A DNA stretch of 36,570 nucleotides from Saccharopolyspora oryzae (GTDB lineage Bacteria; Actinomycetota; Actinomycetes; Mycobacteriales; Pseudonocardiaceae), in contig NZ_JAQGLA010000075.1 of NCBI RefSeq assembly GCF_027853915.1, forward strand, positions 1 through 36,570. Reading direction: 5' to 3'. The notes beneath the pieces were generated by a model that was given only the letters and a program-made list of their open reading frames with translations, ran no database searches and was not told the origin of the DNA. How positions within the stretch are numbered: the first letter of the stretch is position 1; the number at the start of each line of letters is the position of its first letter. Shown here piece by piece: positions 6,811 through 15,055 of the stretch. The position numbers were made by a program, and so were the translations under genes.

Positions 6811-8232
6811 GCCCAGGAACACGCCTGACTCTCCACTGCCCCGAGCCAATGATCATCCACTCGTTCGGCCGATGGATGCCGTCGGAAGCAACTGCGACGC
6901 TGAGGGCGAAGGGCGACCAGCACCAGGCTCGTCCTGTTCATTTCGCTCGACGAGAGGAAGTGCGGACCACTCGACCGGTCATCTTCCACGCGCTGCCGCG
7001 ACCATCGTCGCACCTGACGGCTCGGCGCGACGACGAGGAGGCATGCCCGTGGTTGATTCACCGCTTGCACCCGTTCTGGCGCTGAAGAGCAAGCAGGGTG
7101 AGATCGATGCAGTTCTGAGGACCGATCTCGGAACAGAAGCCCCCGTCATCTCAGTCGAACTGCTCAACAGCCTGAAGGTCGACAGCCGCATCACTACCAA
7201 GATCGTGCGAATGGGCGTCGCCGCTGTGCGGGCAGGCCGTTCCTTGTGGCTGGATACGACGTGGCTATCCCCGTCGAGTCCGTTCGGGTCGATCCCCGGA
7301 GGAGCATTTGAGCACCTCGATGCGAAGATCGAAGCCGAGCTCGACGAGAAGCGCGAGAGAAATCTCTTGAACGCCCACGTTCCAGCCTTGATTCCCGTCA
7401 TCGCGCCGACGGTTGATGATCGGGAACTGCGCAGGGTGCGGTTGCTTCGCGAGCACAATCCCAGGGAGATCGCCCTGCGATGCAGGCATGCTTCGAGAGG
7501 CGGTAACCCGCGCTTGGTCGATCGGATCGCCCGCGTCGCGAGAGCCACTGGGGCAAGCAGTCGAGAGATCCACTTGCTCCTCGACGAAGGCTACGTCGAC
7601 CGCGTCGACGAGCGGAGAGTTCACGAGCTGCTCGGCGTTATCAACGATGTCGCCGAGAACTGCGAGCTCGCCTCAATCGGGTTGCTGGCCGGGTCGACAC
7701 CTAAAAAGCGCAACGGGTACGAGACCCATTTCCGGGACCGCGCTGAAGTGGACCTTTGGAGAGCGGTTCAACAAAGCTGTCAACACCGCATCCGTTACGG
7801 GGATTACGGCGTCGTCCACCCCGTTCCCGGCGACGACGACGGAATCGGCTGGGCGAACCCGTACATCCACTACACGGTGCCGAACCGGACCCTCTTCATT
7901 GCCCGGAAGATCCCCGGCCGCGGCACCGGCGCCCCACCGCCAGGAACGTCCGAGCAGTATTTCCTGGAGGTGGCCGACGAACTCGTCAACCACAGTGAAT
8001 TCGCCGGTGCCGACTTCTCCTGGGGCGACCAAACCCTTCACGAATGCCGACACCTGGCGAAGCCGGAAGTGGGCAGGTCGACCAAGTGGATTGCCATAGC
8101 AACGTCACACCACATGGCCCATATCTCCCGCACCGGCGCTAGCACAGGAGTCCATCGGTGAGGCACCTGAGAGTCGCGTTGGCGGAATGACCAGCTAGTG
8201 CCGTTGGGACCGCTGACATCACCGTGCCACCG
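6811..8232 (+). mobile_element. Insertion carrying the beta-protein gene, bounded by a duplicated gene 3' end
   Basis: The sequence between the two 139-bp copies (unit length 1561 bp) holds one gene of lower GC and different codon use than its neighbours. The copies match from the TGA stop codon inward and lose all similarity immediately outside it. No transposase, integrase or terminal inverted repeats are visible, so the transfer mechanism is unknown. Campbell-type integration of a circle carrying a homeologous 3' end, or site-specific integration at the gene end, would both give this structure. Confidence 0.55.
7043..8161 (+). CDS. Beta family protein (phage T4 beta-protein-like, PF14350 type)
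   Basis: About 372 aa. The N-terminus (PVLALKSKQGEIDAV) and the C-terminal segment ending ATSHHMAHI match my recollection of the beta protein family named after a phage T4 protein, which is common in actinomycete accessory DNA; there is no characterised activity to assign. No membrane segment or signal peptide is seen. The frame is open from 6872, but the start is either ATG 7043 or, better spaced from AGGAGG (7036-7041), GTG 7049. It has many A/T third positions (GCA, ATA, AGA, TCA), unlike the flanks, and is bracketed by the oxidoreductase 3' duplication. These point to horizontal acquisition. A defence-related role is conjecture. Confidence 0.72.
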   Translation: MPVVDSPLAPVLALKSKQGEIDAVLRTDLGTEAPVISVELLNSLKVDSRITTKIVRMGVAAVRAGRSLWLDTTWLSPSSPFGSIPGGAFEHLDAKIEAELDEKRERNLLNAHVPALIPVIAPTVDDRELRRVRLLREHNPREIALRCRHASRGGNPRLVDRIARVARATGASSREIHLLLDEGYVDRVDERRVHELLGVINDVAENCELASIGLLAGSTPKKRNGYETHFRDRAEVDLWRAVQQSCQHRIRYGDYGVVHPVPGDDDGIGWANPYIHYTVPNRTLFIARKIPGRGTGAPPPGTSEQYFLEVADELVNHSEFAGADFSWGDQTLHECRHLAKPEVGRSTKWIAIATSHHMAHISRTGASTGVHR

Positions 8233-8371
8233 TCAGGGAACGAGGACGACCTTCCCCACGACGTGCCCGTGCTCGACCTCCGCGAGCGCCGCACCGGCCT
8301 CGTCCAGCGGCCGGACCTGCTTGACGCACGGATCCAATTCCCCCGAAACGACCAGCCGGGCCAGGGAATCG
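8233..8371. repeat. Copy B of the 139-bp duplicated oxidoreductase 3' end
   Basis: Direct repeat of 6672-6810 at a constant offset of 1561 bp, with mismatches at 8293, 8359, 8364 and 8368. This copy is the one joined to the full-length gene. Confidence 0.92.
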
Positions 8372-9135
8372 AGGACGGCAGTGCTGCGATCGCGTTCCAC
8401 CGTCCGGCCACCCAGCTCGGCGACCAGCGTTTTGTCCGCGATGGACAGCAGTTTCGAGCGGTCCTCGACCAGACCGGCGACAGTGCGCAGGGCTTCGCCT
8501 CCCACCAGGTCGAAGACCGCGTCGACTCCGTTGGGAGCAGCGGCTCGTACCCGGTCGAGGACACCGTCCCCGTAGGCCACCGGGGTCGCACCGAATCCTG
8601 CGACGAGGTCGTGCTTCGCCGGACTCGCCACACCCACGACGTTGATCCCCCGGGCTCGCGCGAGCTGCACCGTCGGGACTCCGACACCACCACCCGCGCC
8701 GTTGACCAGCAGGGTCTGCCCAGCGCTCAAACCGAGGTTGTCCAGGGCGTCGTACGCGGTACCGCTCGCCACCGGCAGCACTGCCGCTTCCTCCGGCGAC
8801 ACCGAATCCGGTCGCCGCGCGGCGAAGGACGCGGTGACCAGAGCCTGCTCAGCCCATCCGCCGACCATGCCGGGGCACCCGCCGAACACCTCGTCACCGA
8901 CCGAGAAGCCCGTGACACCAGCCCCGACCGCGGTGACCGTCCCGGCCACCTCGCGCCCCAGGACCGCGGGCCCGGCAACGCCGTAGGTCCCCTCGCGGAG
9001 CCGCCAGTCCCCCGGGTTCACCCCAGCGGCGCGAACCCGCACCAGCAGCTCACCCGGCCCCGGATCGGGCACCGGCACGTCCAGGAAGGTCTCCTTCTCC
9101 GGCCCACCCGCTTCGGAGAACCCGTACGCCCGCAC
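8233..9135 (-). CDS. NADP-dependent quinone-oxidoreductase-like MDR protein
   Basis: About 300 aa medium-chain dehydrogenase/reductase without the structural-zinc cysteine cluster, as in quinone oxidoreductases. It begins RAYGFSEAGGPEK, has the GVNPGDWRLREG catalytic-domain motif, and the nucleotide-binding loop NGAGGGVGVPTVQLARARG. It is expected to reduce quinones or alpha,beta-unsaturated carbonyls with NADPH. The start is GTG at 9135, with GGAGGAG (9141-9147) 5 nt upstream; the longer open frame to 9348 is not supported. It lies 82 bp after the methyltransferase on the same strand, so co-transcription is possible. Its last 139 bp are duplicated at 6672. If copy B came with the insertion, this protein has an exchanged C-terminus of nearly identical sequence. 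Confidence 0.88.
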   Translation of the reverse strand: MRAYGFSEAGGPEKETFLDVPVPDPGPGELLVRVRAAGVNPGDWRLREGTYGVAGPAVLGREVAGTVTAVGAGVTGFSVGDEVFGGCPGMVGGWAEQALVTASFAARRPDSVSPEEAAVLPVASGTAYDALDNLGLSAGQTLLVNGAGGGVGVPTVQLARARGINVVGVASPAKHDLVAGFGATPVAYGDGVLDRVRAAAPNGVDAVFDLVGGEALRTVAGLVEDRSKLLSIADKTLVAELGGRTVERDRSTAVLDSLARLVVSGELDPCVKQVRPLDEAGAALAEVEHGHVVGKVVLVP

Positions 9136-9217
9136 ACCCACTCCTCCACCATCGCCTGCAACTCCCCCAAGCCTGCCACGCGCCCGCGTCCCCGGACCAT
9201 CACGGCGGCCCTGGAGA

Positions 9218-10029
9218 TCAGGGGAGCTTCGCGGCGAGCGCTTTGAAGAACGTGTAGTGGAAGGTTCCGCCCGCTTCAGCCACCCGGTGGAGGTCGGCCA
9301 CACCCCGGCGCCAGTCGGCCGACGTGGTGAGGCCGGCGGCCAGCGCATCGCTCCCGACCGATTCGATCATGGCGATGAAGGTGTTGCGGGTGAAGCCTTC
9401 GACCAGCTCCGGCCGGTTCTGATCGACGTAGACCGGCCGTGCCTGGACGGTGATGCCGTCGTATCCGGCTTCGGCGAGCAACGGCTGCAATCTCCGTCCG
9501 ATGTGCGCATCACCGCCGGCGAGGGACTGCAGCTGGACCTGGCAGTCGATCGCCGCTCGGGCGTGGGCGCTGTCGGGGTGCAGGAGCACCGATCCGTGGT
9601 CCCCCTCGATCGCGGTGACGGTCCCGCCGGGCCGCAGCAGACGGCGCAGTTCCAGCAGCGCCCGCTGGGGATCGGGCAGGTGTTCCAGGACGAAGCAGAC
9701 GAAGAGGTGGTCGAAGGAGGCATCGGAGAAGGGCAGGTCGAACAGGTCGGCGCAGTGCCACTCCACCTCCGCATCGGGCGAGTCCGCAGCGAGGCGGGCT
9801 CGGGCCTGCCCCAGCGACGCCTCGTTGACGTCGACCGCCACGATGCGCGCTCCGGGACTGCTGGCGACCAGGTGCGCGGTCTGCGCACCGATGCCGCAAC
9901 CGACCTCCAGCACCCGGCTGCCAGCGGGGTACGCCGTGCCCTCGTGCAGCAGCGCGGCCAACGTGTCCGCCTGGCGCCCAGCCGACGGGTTTCCAGTGCC
10001 GAGTAACCGTGCACGTAGTCGATCGTCAT
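9218..10029 (-). CDS. SAM-dependent methyltransferase, frameshifted near its start as sequenced
   Basis: Class I methyltransferase. Motif I is VLEVGCGIGAQTAHL, followed by the acidic strand end IVAVDVNEAS, DLFDLPFSDASFDHLF and FVLEHLPDP. The family N-terminus MTIDYVHGYSALETRRL is present from ATG 10029, but in a different frame from the QADTLAALLH continuation. The frames meet at 9974-9979, where 5 nt separate the CTG and CAG codons instead of 6. One base, perhaps a C of a short C run, is missing. No alternative in-frame start lies nearby. This is either a real 1-nt deletion inactivating the gene or a sequencing error. It is divergent from a MocR regulator 58 bp away, its likely controller. 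The substrate is unknown. Confidence 0.82.
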
Positions 10030-10087
10030 CGCGCCTCGCTCTTCCCTTCCCGGTCGTCGCCTCCCACCCTCGCGCCACAATGGTCCG

Positions 10088-11575
10088 GTGCCCAGGTCCA
10101 AAACTGCCGCTGTCGACCGGTCCAAAACCCCGGGAGCGGACTTCCTGCAGCTGCACGTCGACCAGGCCCCGGCGGGCGGGCTGTCGGAGTGGCTGGCCCA
10201 GCGGCTCCGGCTCGCCATCGCCGACGGTCGTCTCCCGGTGGGCAGCAGGCTCCCCGCCACCCGAACTCTGGCCGCGGAACTGCGCGTCTCCCGCGGCGTG
10301 ATCACCGAGGCGTACCAACGGCTGAGCGAAGATGGCCACGTGGCCGGTCGCGGGCGCAGCGGAACGATCGTCGTGGCCGCTCCCGCCCGAACCGCACCGG
10401 CGTCGCCGCCAGCCCGGGACGAAACGCCCTCGCCGGACTCGTTGTTCGAAGCTGCGCCCGGCGCCGACGTCTTCGACTCCTTCCGCGCGATGCCTGCCCG
10501 GATCGACCTGTCCCCCGGAACGCCGGACCTCGCGGCTTTCCCCCGGGCAGCTTGGCTGCGCGCGGAACACGCCGCGCTCGGCGAGCTCTCATCAGCGGGG
10601 TTCGGATACGGAGATCCCCGCGGGACCACCGCGCTGCGTTCGGCCGTGGCGACCTGGTTGGCCCGCACTCGCGGAATCCTGGTGGACCCGAGCGAGGTCC
10701 TCATCGTCGCGGGCACTGCCCAAGCGCTCACCCTGGTCGCGCAAGTGCTCCACAGCTCGGGAATCCGCGAAGTGGCGGTGGAGGACCCCGGATCGCTCGG
10801 AGCCCGCCAGCACCTGAACAGCCAGCGGGTGGGCACTCCGCCGATCCCGGTCGACGCCGACGGTCTGCGCGTCGAGCACCTGCGCACCGCAGGCTCCCCA
10901 GCCGTGCTGCTGACACCCGCTCACCAGTTCCCGACCGGCGTGGTGCTGAGCGGCGAGCGGCGTCGCGAGCTCATGCGCTGGGCCGCGGACGGCGGACTGA
11001 TCGTCGAGGACGACTACGACGCCGAGCACCGCTACGACCGGCCGCCGGTGCCCGCCCTGCGCTCGATGCTCGCCGAAGAGGTCATCTACGCGGGCAGCAT
11101 CTCCAAGCTCCTCGCCCCCGCGCTCCGGGTCGGCTGGGTCCTGGCCCCCGAGCGCTATCGCGACGACCTGGTGGACGCGAAGCGGTACGCAGACCTGGGC
11201 AATGCGGTGCTGCCGCAGCTCACCCTGGCGCGGCTGGTGGAATCGGGCGTGCTGGAACGCCATCTGCGCCAACTGCGCCGCCGCCACCGGCAACGCCGGG
11301 ACGCCATGGTCGACGCGATCCGCGCTCACCTGCCCGGCGCAGAAGTGCACGGTGCCGCAGCGGGCCTGCATCTGCTGATCACCTTCGACGCCGGCTTCTC
11401 CGACGCAGACCTCGCCTTCGCGGCACTCGGGCACGGCGTGAAAGTCCAGCCGCTGTCGTGGCACGGTCAGCGCCCGCACCGACCAGGACTCGTCCTGGGC
11501 TACGCCGCCAGAACGACGACGGAGATCGGTGACGGAGTCGCCGCTGTCGGCGAAGCCTTGCGGCGGCTGCTCTGA
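10088..11575 (+). CDS. MocR/PdxR-type regulator: GntR helix-turn-helix fused to aminotransferase-like domain
   Basis: 495 aa. The N-terminal GntR winged helix covers about residues 25-95 (LSEWLAQRLRLAIADGRL; LPATRTLAAELRVSRG). A linker leads to a fold-type I PLP aminotransferase-like domain (about 130-490) with the Schiff-base lysine K340 in YAGSISKLLAP and the aspartate in VEDDYDAEHRYD. Such proteins sense PLP or an amino-compound adduct and often control the divergent neighbour, here the methyltransferase. The start is GTG at 10088; the SD is not obvious. It is followed by a strong hairpin. No pdxS/pdxT is nearby, so vitamin B6 control is not indicated. Confidence 0.9.
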   Translation: MPRSKTAAVDRSKTPGADFLQLHVDQAPAGGLSEWLAQRLRLAIADGRLPVGSRLPATRTLAAELRVSRGVITEAYQRLSEDGHVAGRGRSGTIVVAAPARTAPASPPARDETPSPDSLFEAAPGADVFDSFRAMPARIDLSPGTPDLAAFPRAAWLRAEHAALGELSSAGFGYGDPRGTTALRSAVATWLARTRGILVDPSEVLIVAGTAQALTLVAQVLHSSGIREVAVEDPGSLGARQHLNSQRVGTPPIPVDADGLRVEHLRTAGSPAVLLTPAHQFPTGVVLSGERRRELMRWAADGGLIVEDDYDAEHRYDRPPVPALRSMLAEEVIYAGSISKLLAPALRVGWVLAPERYRDDLVDAKRYADLGNAVLPQLTLARLVESGVLERHLRQLRRRHRQRRDAMVDAIRAHLPGAEVHGAAAGLHLLITFDAGFSDADLAFAALGHGVKVQPLSWHGQRPHRPGLVLGYAARTTTEIGDGVAAVGEALRRLL

Positions 11576-11595
11576 AGCCCTGGCCCGACGCAGAT

Positions 11596-11631
11596 CCGGC
11601 ACGACCCGCGTGGCGCCGCGGGTCGTGCCGG
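11596..11631. terminator. 15-bp GC-rich hairpin between convergent genes
   Basis: CCGGCACGACCCGCG (11596-11610) pairs perfectly with 11617-11631 around a 6-nt loop. It lies between the ends of the MocR and scoB genes and probably terminates both. Confidence 0.75.
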
Positions 11632-11661
11632 AAGTTTCGTCCACAAGGGACGGAGAAGGGG

Positions 11662-12306
11662 TCAGCTCGCTGCGACCGCGTCCAGGATCGGGGCACCGGT
11701 CTTCTCGCGGACCTCTTCTTCGGTGACGCCGGGGGCGACGGAGATCAGCTGCAACCCGTCCGGGGTCACGTCGAGCACCGCGAGGTCGGTGACGATCCGG
11801 TTGACCACGCCCGCTCCGGTCAGCGGCAGCGTGCACTCCCCGACGATCTTCGGGCTGCCGTCCTTGGCGACGTGATCGGTGATCACCACGATCCGGCGCG
11901 CACCGACCACCAGGTCCATCGCGCCGCCCATGCCCTTGACCAGGGCGCCCGGGATCGTCCAGTTCGCCAGGTCGCCGTTCACGGCCACCTGCAGCGCGCC
12001 GAGGATCGCGATGTCGATGCGCCCGCCGCGCATCATCGCGAAGGACGCCGACGAGTCGAAGTAGCTGGCCCCGGGGTTGACCGTGACCGTCTGCTTGCCC
12101 GCGTTGATGAGGTCGGGGTCCTCCTCCCCCTCGTAGGGGAACGGGCCCAGCCCGAGGATGCCGTTCTCGCTCTGCAGGGTCACCCGCACGCCGTCCGGGA
12201 TGTGGTTGGCGACCAGCGTCGGGATGCCGATCCCGAGGTTGACGTAGTCGCCGTCGCGGAGTTCGGTGGCCGCGATCGCCGCCATCTCGTCACGGTTCCA
12301 GGCCAT
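11662..12306 (-). CDS. scoB: 3-oxoacid CoA-transferase subunit B
   Basis: 214 aa. Class I CoA-transferase beta subunit with the catalytic glutamate E47 in the SENGILGLGPFP motif and the typical GIGIPTLVANH, GGRIDIAILGALQV and KGMGGAMDLV stretches. With subunit A it moves CoA from succinyl-CoA to a 3-oxoacid such as acetoacetate, or to 3-oxoadipate if it is the pcaJ type. The start is ATG 12306 (MAWNRDEMAA); the frame continues upstream only as a shadow of subunit A. It is separated from scoA by 29 bp, with the same strand and operon. No thiolase or other pca gene is near, so ketone-body use is a little favoured. The divergent IclR regulator is the likely controller. Confidence 0.9.
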   Translation of the reverse strand: MAWNRDEMAAIAATELRDGDYVNLGIGIPTLVANHIPDGVRVTLQSENGILGLGPFPYEGEEDPDLINAGKQTVTVNPGASYFDSSASFAMMRGGRIDIAILGALQVAVNGDLANWTIPGALVKGMGGAMDLVVGARRIVVITDHVAKDGSPKIVGECTLPLTGAGVVNRIVTDLAVLDVTPDGLQLISVAPGVTEEEVREKTGAPILDAVAAS

Positions 12307-12335
12307 GGTTGCTCCCAAGTTTCGAGGTGAGGCGC

Positions 12336-13034
12336 TCAGGGGCGCGGGCGGACGGTGCGCTTCTCGATGTCCTTGACGCGCGGTCGCGCCAGCGCGAGCC
12401 GGTCGACGTAGATGCCCGGCGTCACCACCCGCTCCGGGTCCAGGTACTCCTCGCTGAGGTGCTCGACCTCGACCGCCGTCACCTTCCCGCAGGTCGCCAC
12501 GACCGGGTTGAAGTTGCGCGCGCTCTGCCGGTAGACGAGGTTGCCCGCCGGGTCCGCGGTGTGGGCGTGCACCAGCGCCACGTCGGCGACGATGGCCCGC
12601 TCCTGCACGTAGGTGTGCCCGTCGAACTCGGCCAGCGGCTTGCCCTCGGCCACCGGGGTTCCGACGCCGGCGCGGGTGTAGAACGCCGCGATCCCCGCGC
12701 CACCGGCGCGCATCCGCTCCGACAGCGTTCCCTGCGGCGCGAACTCGACGGTCAGCGTCCCGTCCAGGTACTGCTCGGCGAACAGCTTGTTCTCCCCCAC
12801 GTAGGAGGCGATCACCTTGGCCACCTGCTGGTTCTCCAGCAGCAGCCCGAGCCCCTTGCCGTCCACTCCCATGTTGTTGGAGACCACCGTCAGGCCGGTG
12901 ACCCCGCTGTCGCGGACGACCTCGATGAGGTCGCTCGGGATGCCGCACAGGCCGAAGCCGCCGACGGCGATCGTCATCCCGTCCTCGAGCACCCCGGCCA
13001 GTGCCTCCGCCGCACTCGAACGCAGCTTGGACAA
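12336..13034 (-). CDS. scoA: 3-oxoacid CoA-transferase subunit A
   Basis: 232 aa. Class I CoA-transferase alpha subunit with the glycine-rich CoA-binding stretch GGFGLCGIP (residues 25-33), SNNMGVDGKGLGLLLENQQV, and the FAPQGTLSERMRAGGAGI motif. The start is TTG at 13034, reading SKLRSSAAEALAGV, preceded 5 nt upstream by GAGGTG. The nearby ATG at 13039 is out of frame. It is the first gene of a two-gene operon with scoB, and is divergent from the IclR regulator across a 319-bp intergenic region holding candidate operators. Confidence 0.9.
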   Translation of the reverse strand: MSKLRSSAAEALAGVLEDGMTIAVGGFGLCGIPSDLIEVVRDSGVTGLTVVSNNMGVDGKGLGLLLENQQVAKVIASYVGENKLFAEQYLDGTLTVEFAPQGTLSERMRAGGAGIAAFYTRAGVGTPVAEGKPLAEFDGHTYVQERAIVADVALVHAHTADPAGNLVYRQSARNFNPVVATCGKVTAVEVEHLSEEYLDPERVVTPGIYVDRLALARPRVKDIEKRTVRPRP

Positions 13035-13353
13035 CTCATCACCTCTTCATCGGTCCGCTGGACGAACAGCAGCAGTAAAGGGGCGCACCCCCGTTCACCG
13101 CAACAAATCACCGTTGATCACGCCCGAACCGTTCAACGGGCGATCGCTGTTCGATCCAAGCGTTCACTGAGTGGACGCTATGCTGATGGCATGAGCCCCC
13201 AGTCCTGCCCAACCGCACCTCAGGGGACCGTGACGCGAACCAGCCACAAGAAACCCCCAAAACGCAAGATCACCCCGAACGCAACCACCACTGTGAATCG
13301 CGGAGAGGCGGGACAGTGAATCGCGGAGAGGCGGGACTGGGAGGCGGGACTGC
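13035..13353. promoter_or_regulatory. Divergent scoA/IclR intergenic region with inverted repeats
   Basis: The 319 bp hold no convincing gene. Two adjacent inverted repeats, CCGTTCAACGG (13129-13139) and GATCGCTGTTCGATC (13142-13156), lie about 100-120 bp from scoA and are plausible IclR-type operators. The IclR-proximal end is made of tandem repeats. Confidence 0.4.
13293..13351. repeat. 23-bp tandem repeat, two and a half copies, upstream of the IclR gene
   Basis: Unit GTGAATCGCGGAGAGGCGGG plus three bases occurs at 13293-13315 and 13316-13338, differing only in the last base. A partial third unit, GGAGGCGGGACT, lies at 13340-13351. The last partial unit supplies the SD (GGGAGG, 9 nt before the ATG at 13354), so copy number could alter translation. 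Confidence 0.85.
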
Positions 13354-14136
13354 ATGAGCGCTCCGAACGCGCACCTGGTCGGCCGGGTCGGCACCGTGCT
13401 CCGGGCGCTGTCGGCGACCAACGAGACCGGTGCGGCCACCAGCGACCTGGCCAGGGCCACCGGCCTCCCCCGGCCGACCGTGCACCGGCTGCTCAGCTCC
13501 CTGGCCGAGGAGGGGTTCGTCGACCGCGACCAGCGCACCGGCCAGTGGTTCCTCGGCCCTGAGCTGTACCTGCTGGGGCAGACCGCAGGCGCCCGCTACG
13601 ACGTCACGCACCACGCCCGCGCGAGCGTGCACCGGCTGGCGGCCAAGACCGGCGAGAGCGCGTTCTTCTCGGCTCTGCGCGGCTCGGAAACGGTGTGCCT
13701 GCTGCGCGAGGACGGCGACTTCCCGATCCGCTCGTTCGTGCTCTACGAAGGCGCCCGGTTCCCGCTCGGCGTGGTCTCCGCAGGCCTGGTCATCCTGGCC
13801 TTCCTCGACGACGCGGAGATCGACGCCCACCTGGAGAGCACCGACCTGACCGGCCGCTGGGGCCCGTCGCACTCCCCCGAAGCGGTCCGCACCCGCATCG
13901 CCCGCACCCGCCGCGACGGCTACGCGGTCAACCCCGGTCTGGTGGTGGAGGGCAGCTGGGGCATGGCGGCAGCGGTGTTCGACCGAGCGGGCAAACCGGC
14001 GTGGGCGCTGACCTTGACCGGCATCGAACCCCGCTTCCGCCCGGAGCGCCAACCCGAACTCGGCGCCCTCCTCCTCCACGAAGCCCACGCCCTCACCCGA
14101 GCCCTCGACGCCCCCAACCACCAGTCCCCCCGCTGA
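13354..14136 (+). CDS. IclR-family transcriptional regulator
   Basis: 260 aa. The N-terminal winged helix-turn-helix (about residues 8-65) contains TSDLARATGLPRPTVHRLLS and EEGFVDRDQRTGQWFLG. The C-terminal IclR effector domain (about 80-250) has GESAFFSALRGSETVCLL, the PLGVVSAGLVILAFL pocket and RDGYAVNPGLVVEGSWGMAA. It probably controls the divergent scoAB operon in response to an acid or its CoA ester, as IclR/PcaR-type regulators do. The SD comes from the third partial tandem repeat. A LysR gene follows 31 bp downstream on the same strand. Confidence 0.9.
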   Translation: MSAPNAHLVGRVGTVLRALSATNETGAATSDLARATGLPRPTVHRLLSSLAEEGFVDRDQRTGQWFLGPELYLLGQTAGARYDVTHHARASVHRLAAKTGESAFFSALRGSETVCLLREDGDFPIRSFVLYEGARFPLGVVSAGLVILAFLDDAEIDAHLESTDLTGRWGPSHSPEAVRTRIARTRRDGYAVNPGLVVEGSWGMAAAVFDRAGKPAWALTLTGIEPRFRPERQPELGALLLHEAHALTRALDAPNHQSPR

Positions 14137-14167
14137 CACTGCTGTTCAGCAAGCGGAAACCGCGGCA

Positions 14168-15055
14168 ATGATCCCGGGTATCGTTCCGCTGGTGGAATTG
14201 CGGCAGCTCGAGCACTTTCTGGCCGTGGTGCGCACCGGCAGCTTCACCGGCGCAGCGCGGGAAGTGCACGTCGTCCAGTCGGCGCTGAGCTCGTCGATCC
14301 GCAAGCTCGAGGACGAGCTGGGCACCAAGCTGTTCGAACGCACCTCCCGGCGAGTGCTGCTGACCGAGGCCGGACGGGCGCTGGTGCCGATGGCGCACCG
14401 GATCGCCGCCGACGTCGTCGCTGCGCGTGGCGAGGTGTCCGCGGTGGTGGGGCTCTCGCGCGGGCACCTGGCGATCGGCACCATCCAGGCGCTGACGGAG
14501 GTCGATCTGCCCGGCGAGCTCGGGGCGTTCCAGAAGGCCCATCCCGGGGTGCGCATCCGCGTGCGCCAAGGCATCGTTCCCGACCTGATGGATTCGGTCG
14601 ACAGCGGCGAGCTGGATCTCGCCTTCGTCGCTTTCGACGGGCAGCTCCCGGAGGAACTGGTCGGCTTCGCCGAGTGGCGCCAGGAGCTCGTGCTGCTCAG
14701 CCACCCCGACCACCGGCTGGCCGGACGACGTCGCGTCCGCCTGGCGGAGCTGGACGACGAGCCGTTCGTGGACTTCAGCGGCAGCGGCCTGCAGGAGCTG
14801 GTCGCCCGCCGGTGCGCCGACGCCGGGATCCGCCGCGATCCGGTGTGCGAGGCCACGAACATGTCGCTGCTGATCGAGCTGGTGGCGGCCGGCCTCGGGG
14901 TGAGCATCGTGCCCGAGCAGGTCGCCGAGCGGTCCGGGCTTCCGCACGCCCGGATCGAGCAACCGGGCCTGGCCAGGTCGATCTACCTGGCGGGTCGGCA
15001 AGCGGAACCGGTCAACCCGGCCGCCCGCGCTCTGCTCCAGCACCTCCTGGGCTGA
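14168..15055 (+). CDS. LysR-family transcriptional regulator
   Basis: About 295 aa. The helix-turn-helix lies in the first 65 residues (ELRQLEHFLAVVRTGSFTG; VHVVQSALSSSIRKLEDELG; LFERTSRRVLLTEAG). The effector domain (about 95-290) starts GHLAIGTIQALTEVDLPGEL. The ATG at 14168 is the longest form. The in-frame GTG at 14192 would give the typical MELRQLEHF start; neither has a strong SD. Its target is not obvious, because the next gene is convergent; the TauE/SafE exporter or distant genes are possible. Its 3' end overlaps the small membrane protein gene by 44 bp. Confidence 0.9.
   Translation: MIPGIVPLVELRQLEHFLAVVRTGSFTGAAREVHVVQSALSSSIRKLEDELGTKLFERTSRRVLLTEAGRALVPMAHRIAADVVAARGEVSAVVGLSRGHLAIGTIQALTEVDLPGELGAFQKAHPGVRIRVRQGIVPDLMDSVDSGELDLAFVAFDGQLPEELVGFAEWRQELVLLSHPDHRLAGRRRVRLAELDDEPFVDFSGSGLQELVARRCADAGIRRDPVCEATNMSLLIELVAAGLGVSIVPEQVAERSGLPHARIEQPGLARSIYLAGRQAEPVNPAARALLQHLLG

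Noticed and set aside
6872..7042. N-terminal extension of the beta protein to ATG 6872
   Set aside because: No SD there, composition unlike the family start, whereas ATG 7043/GTG 7049 follow AGGAGG directly.
6811..8232. Insertion sequence
   Set aside because: No transposase, terminal inverted repeats or short target duplication; the flanking repeat is a 139-bp piece of host gene instead.
13191..13319. 42-codon frame MSPQSCPTAPQG... ahead of the IclR gene
   Set aside because: No SD, low complexity, and its end is made of the tandem repeat; not convincing as a gene.
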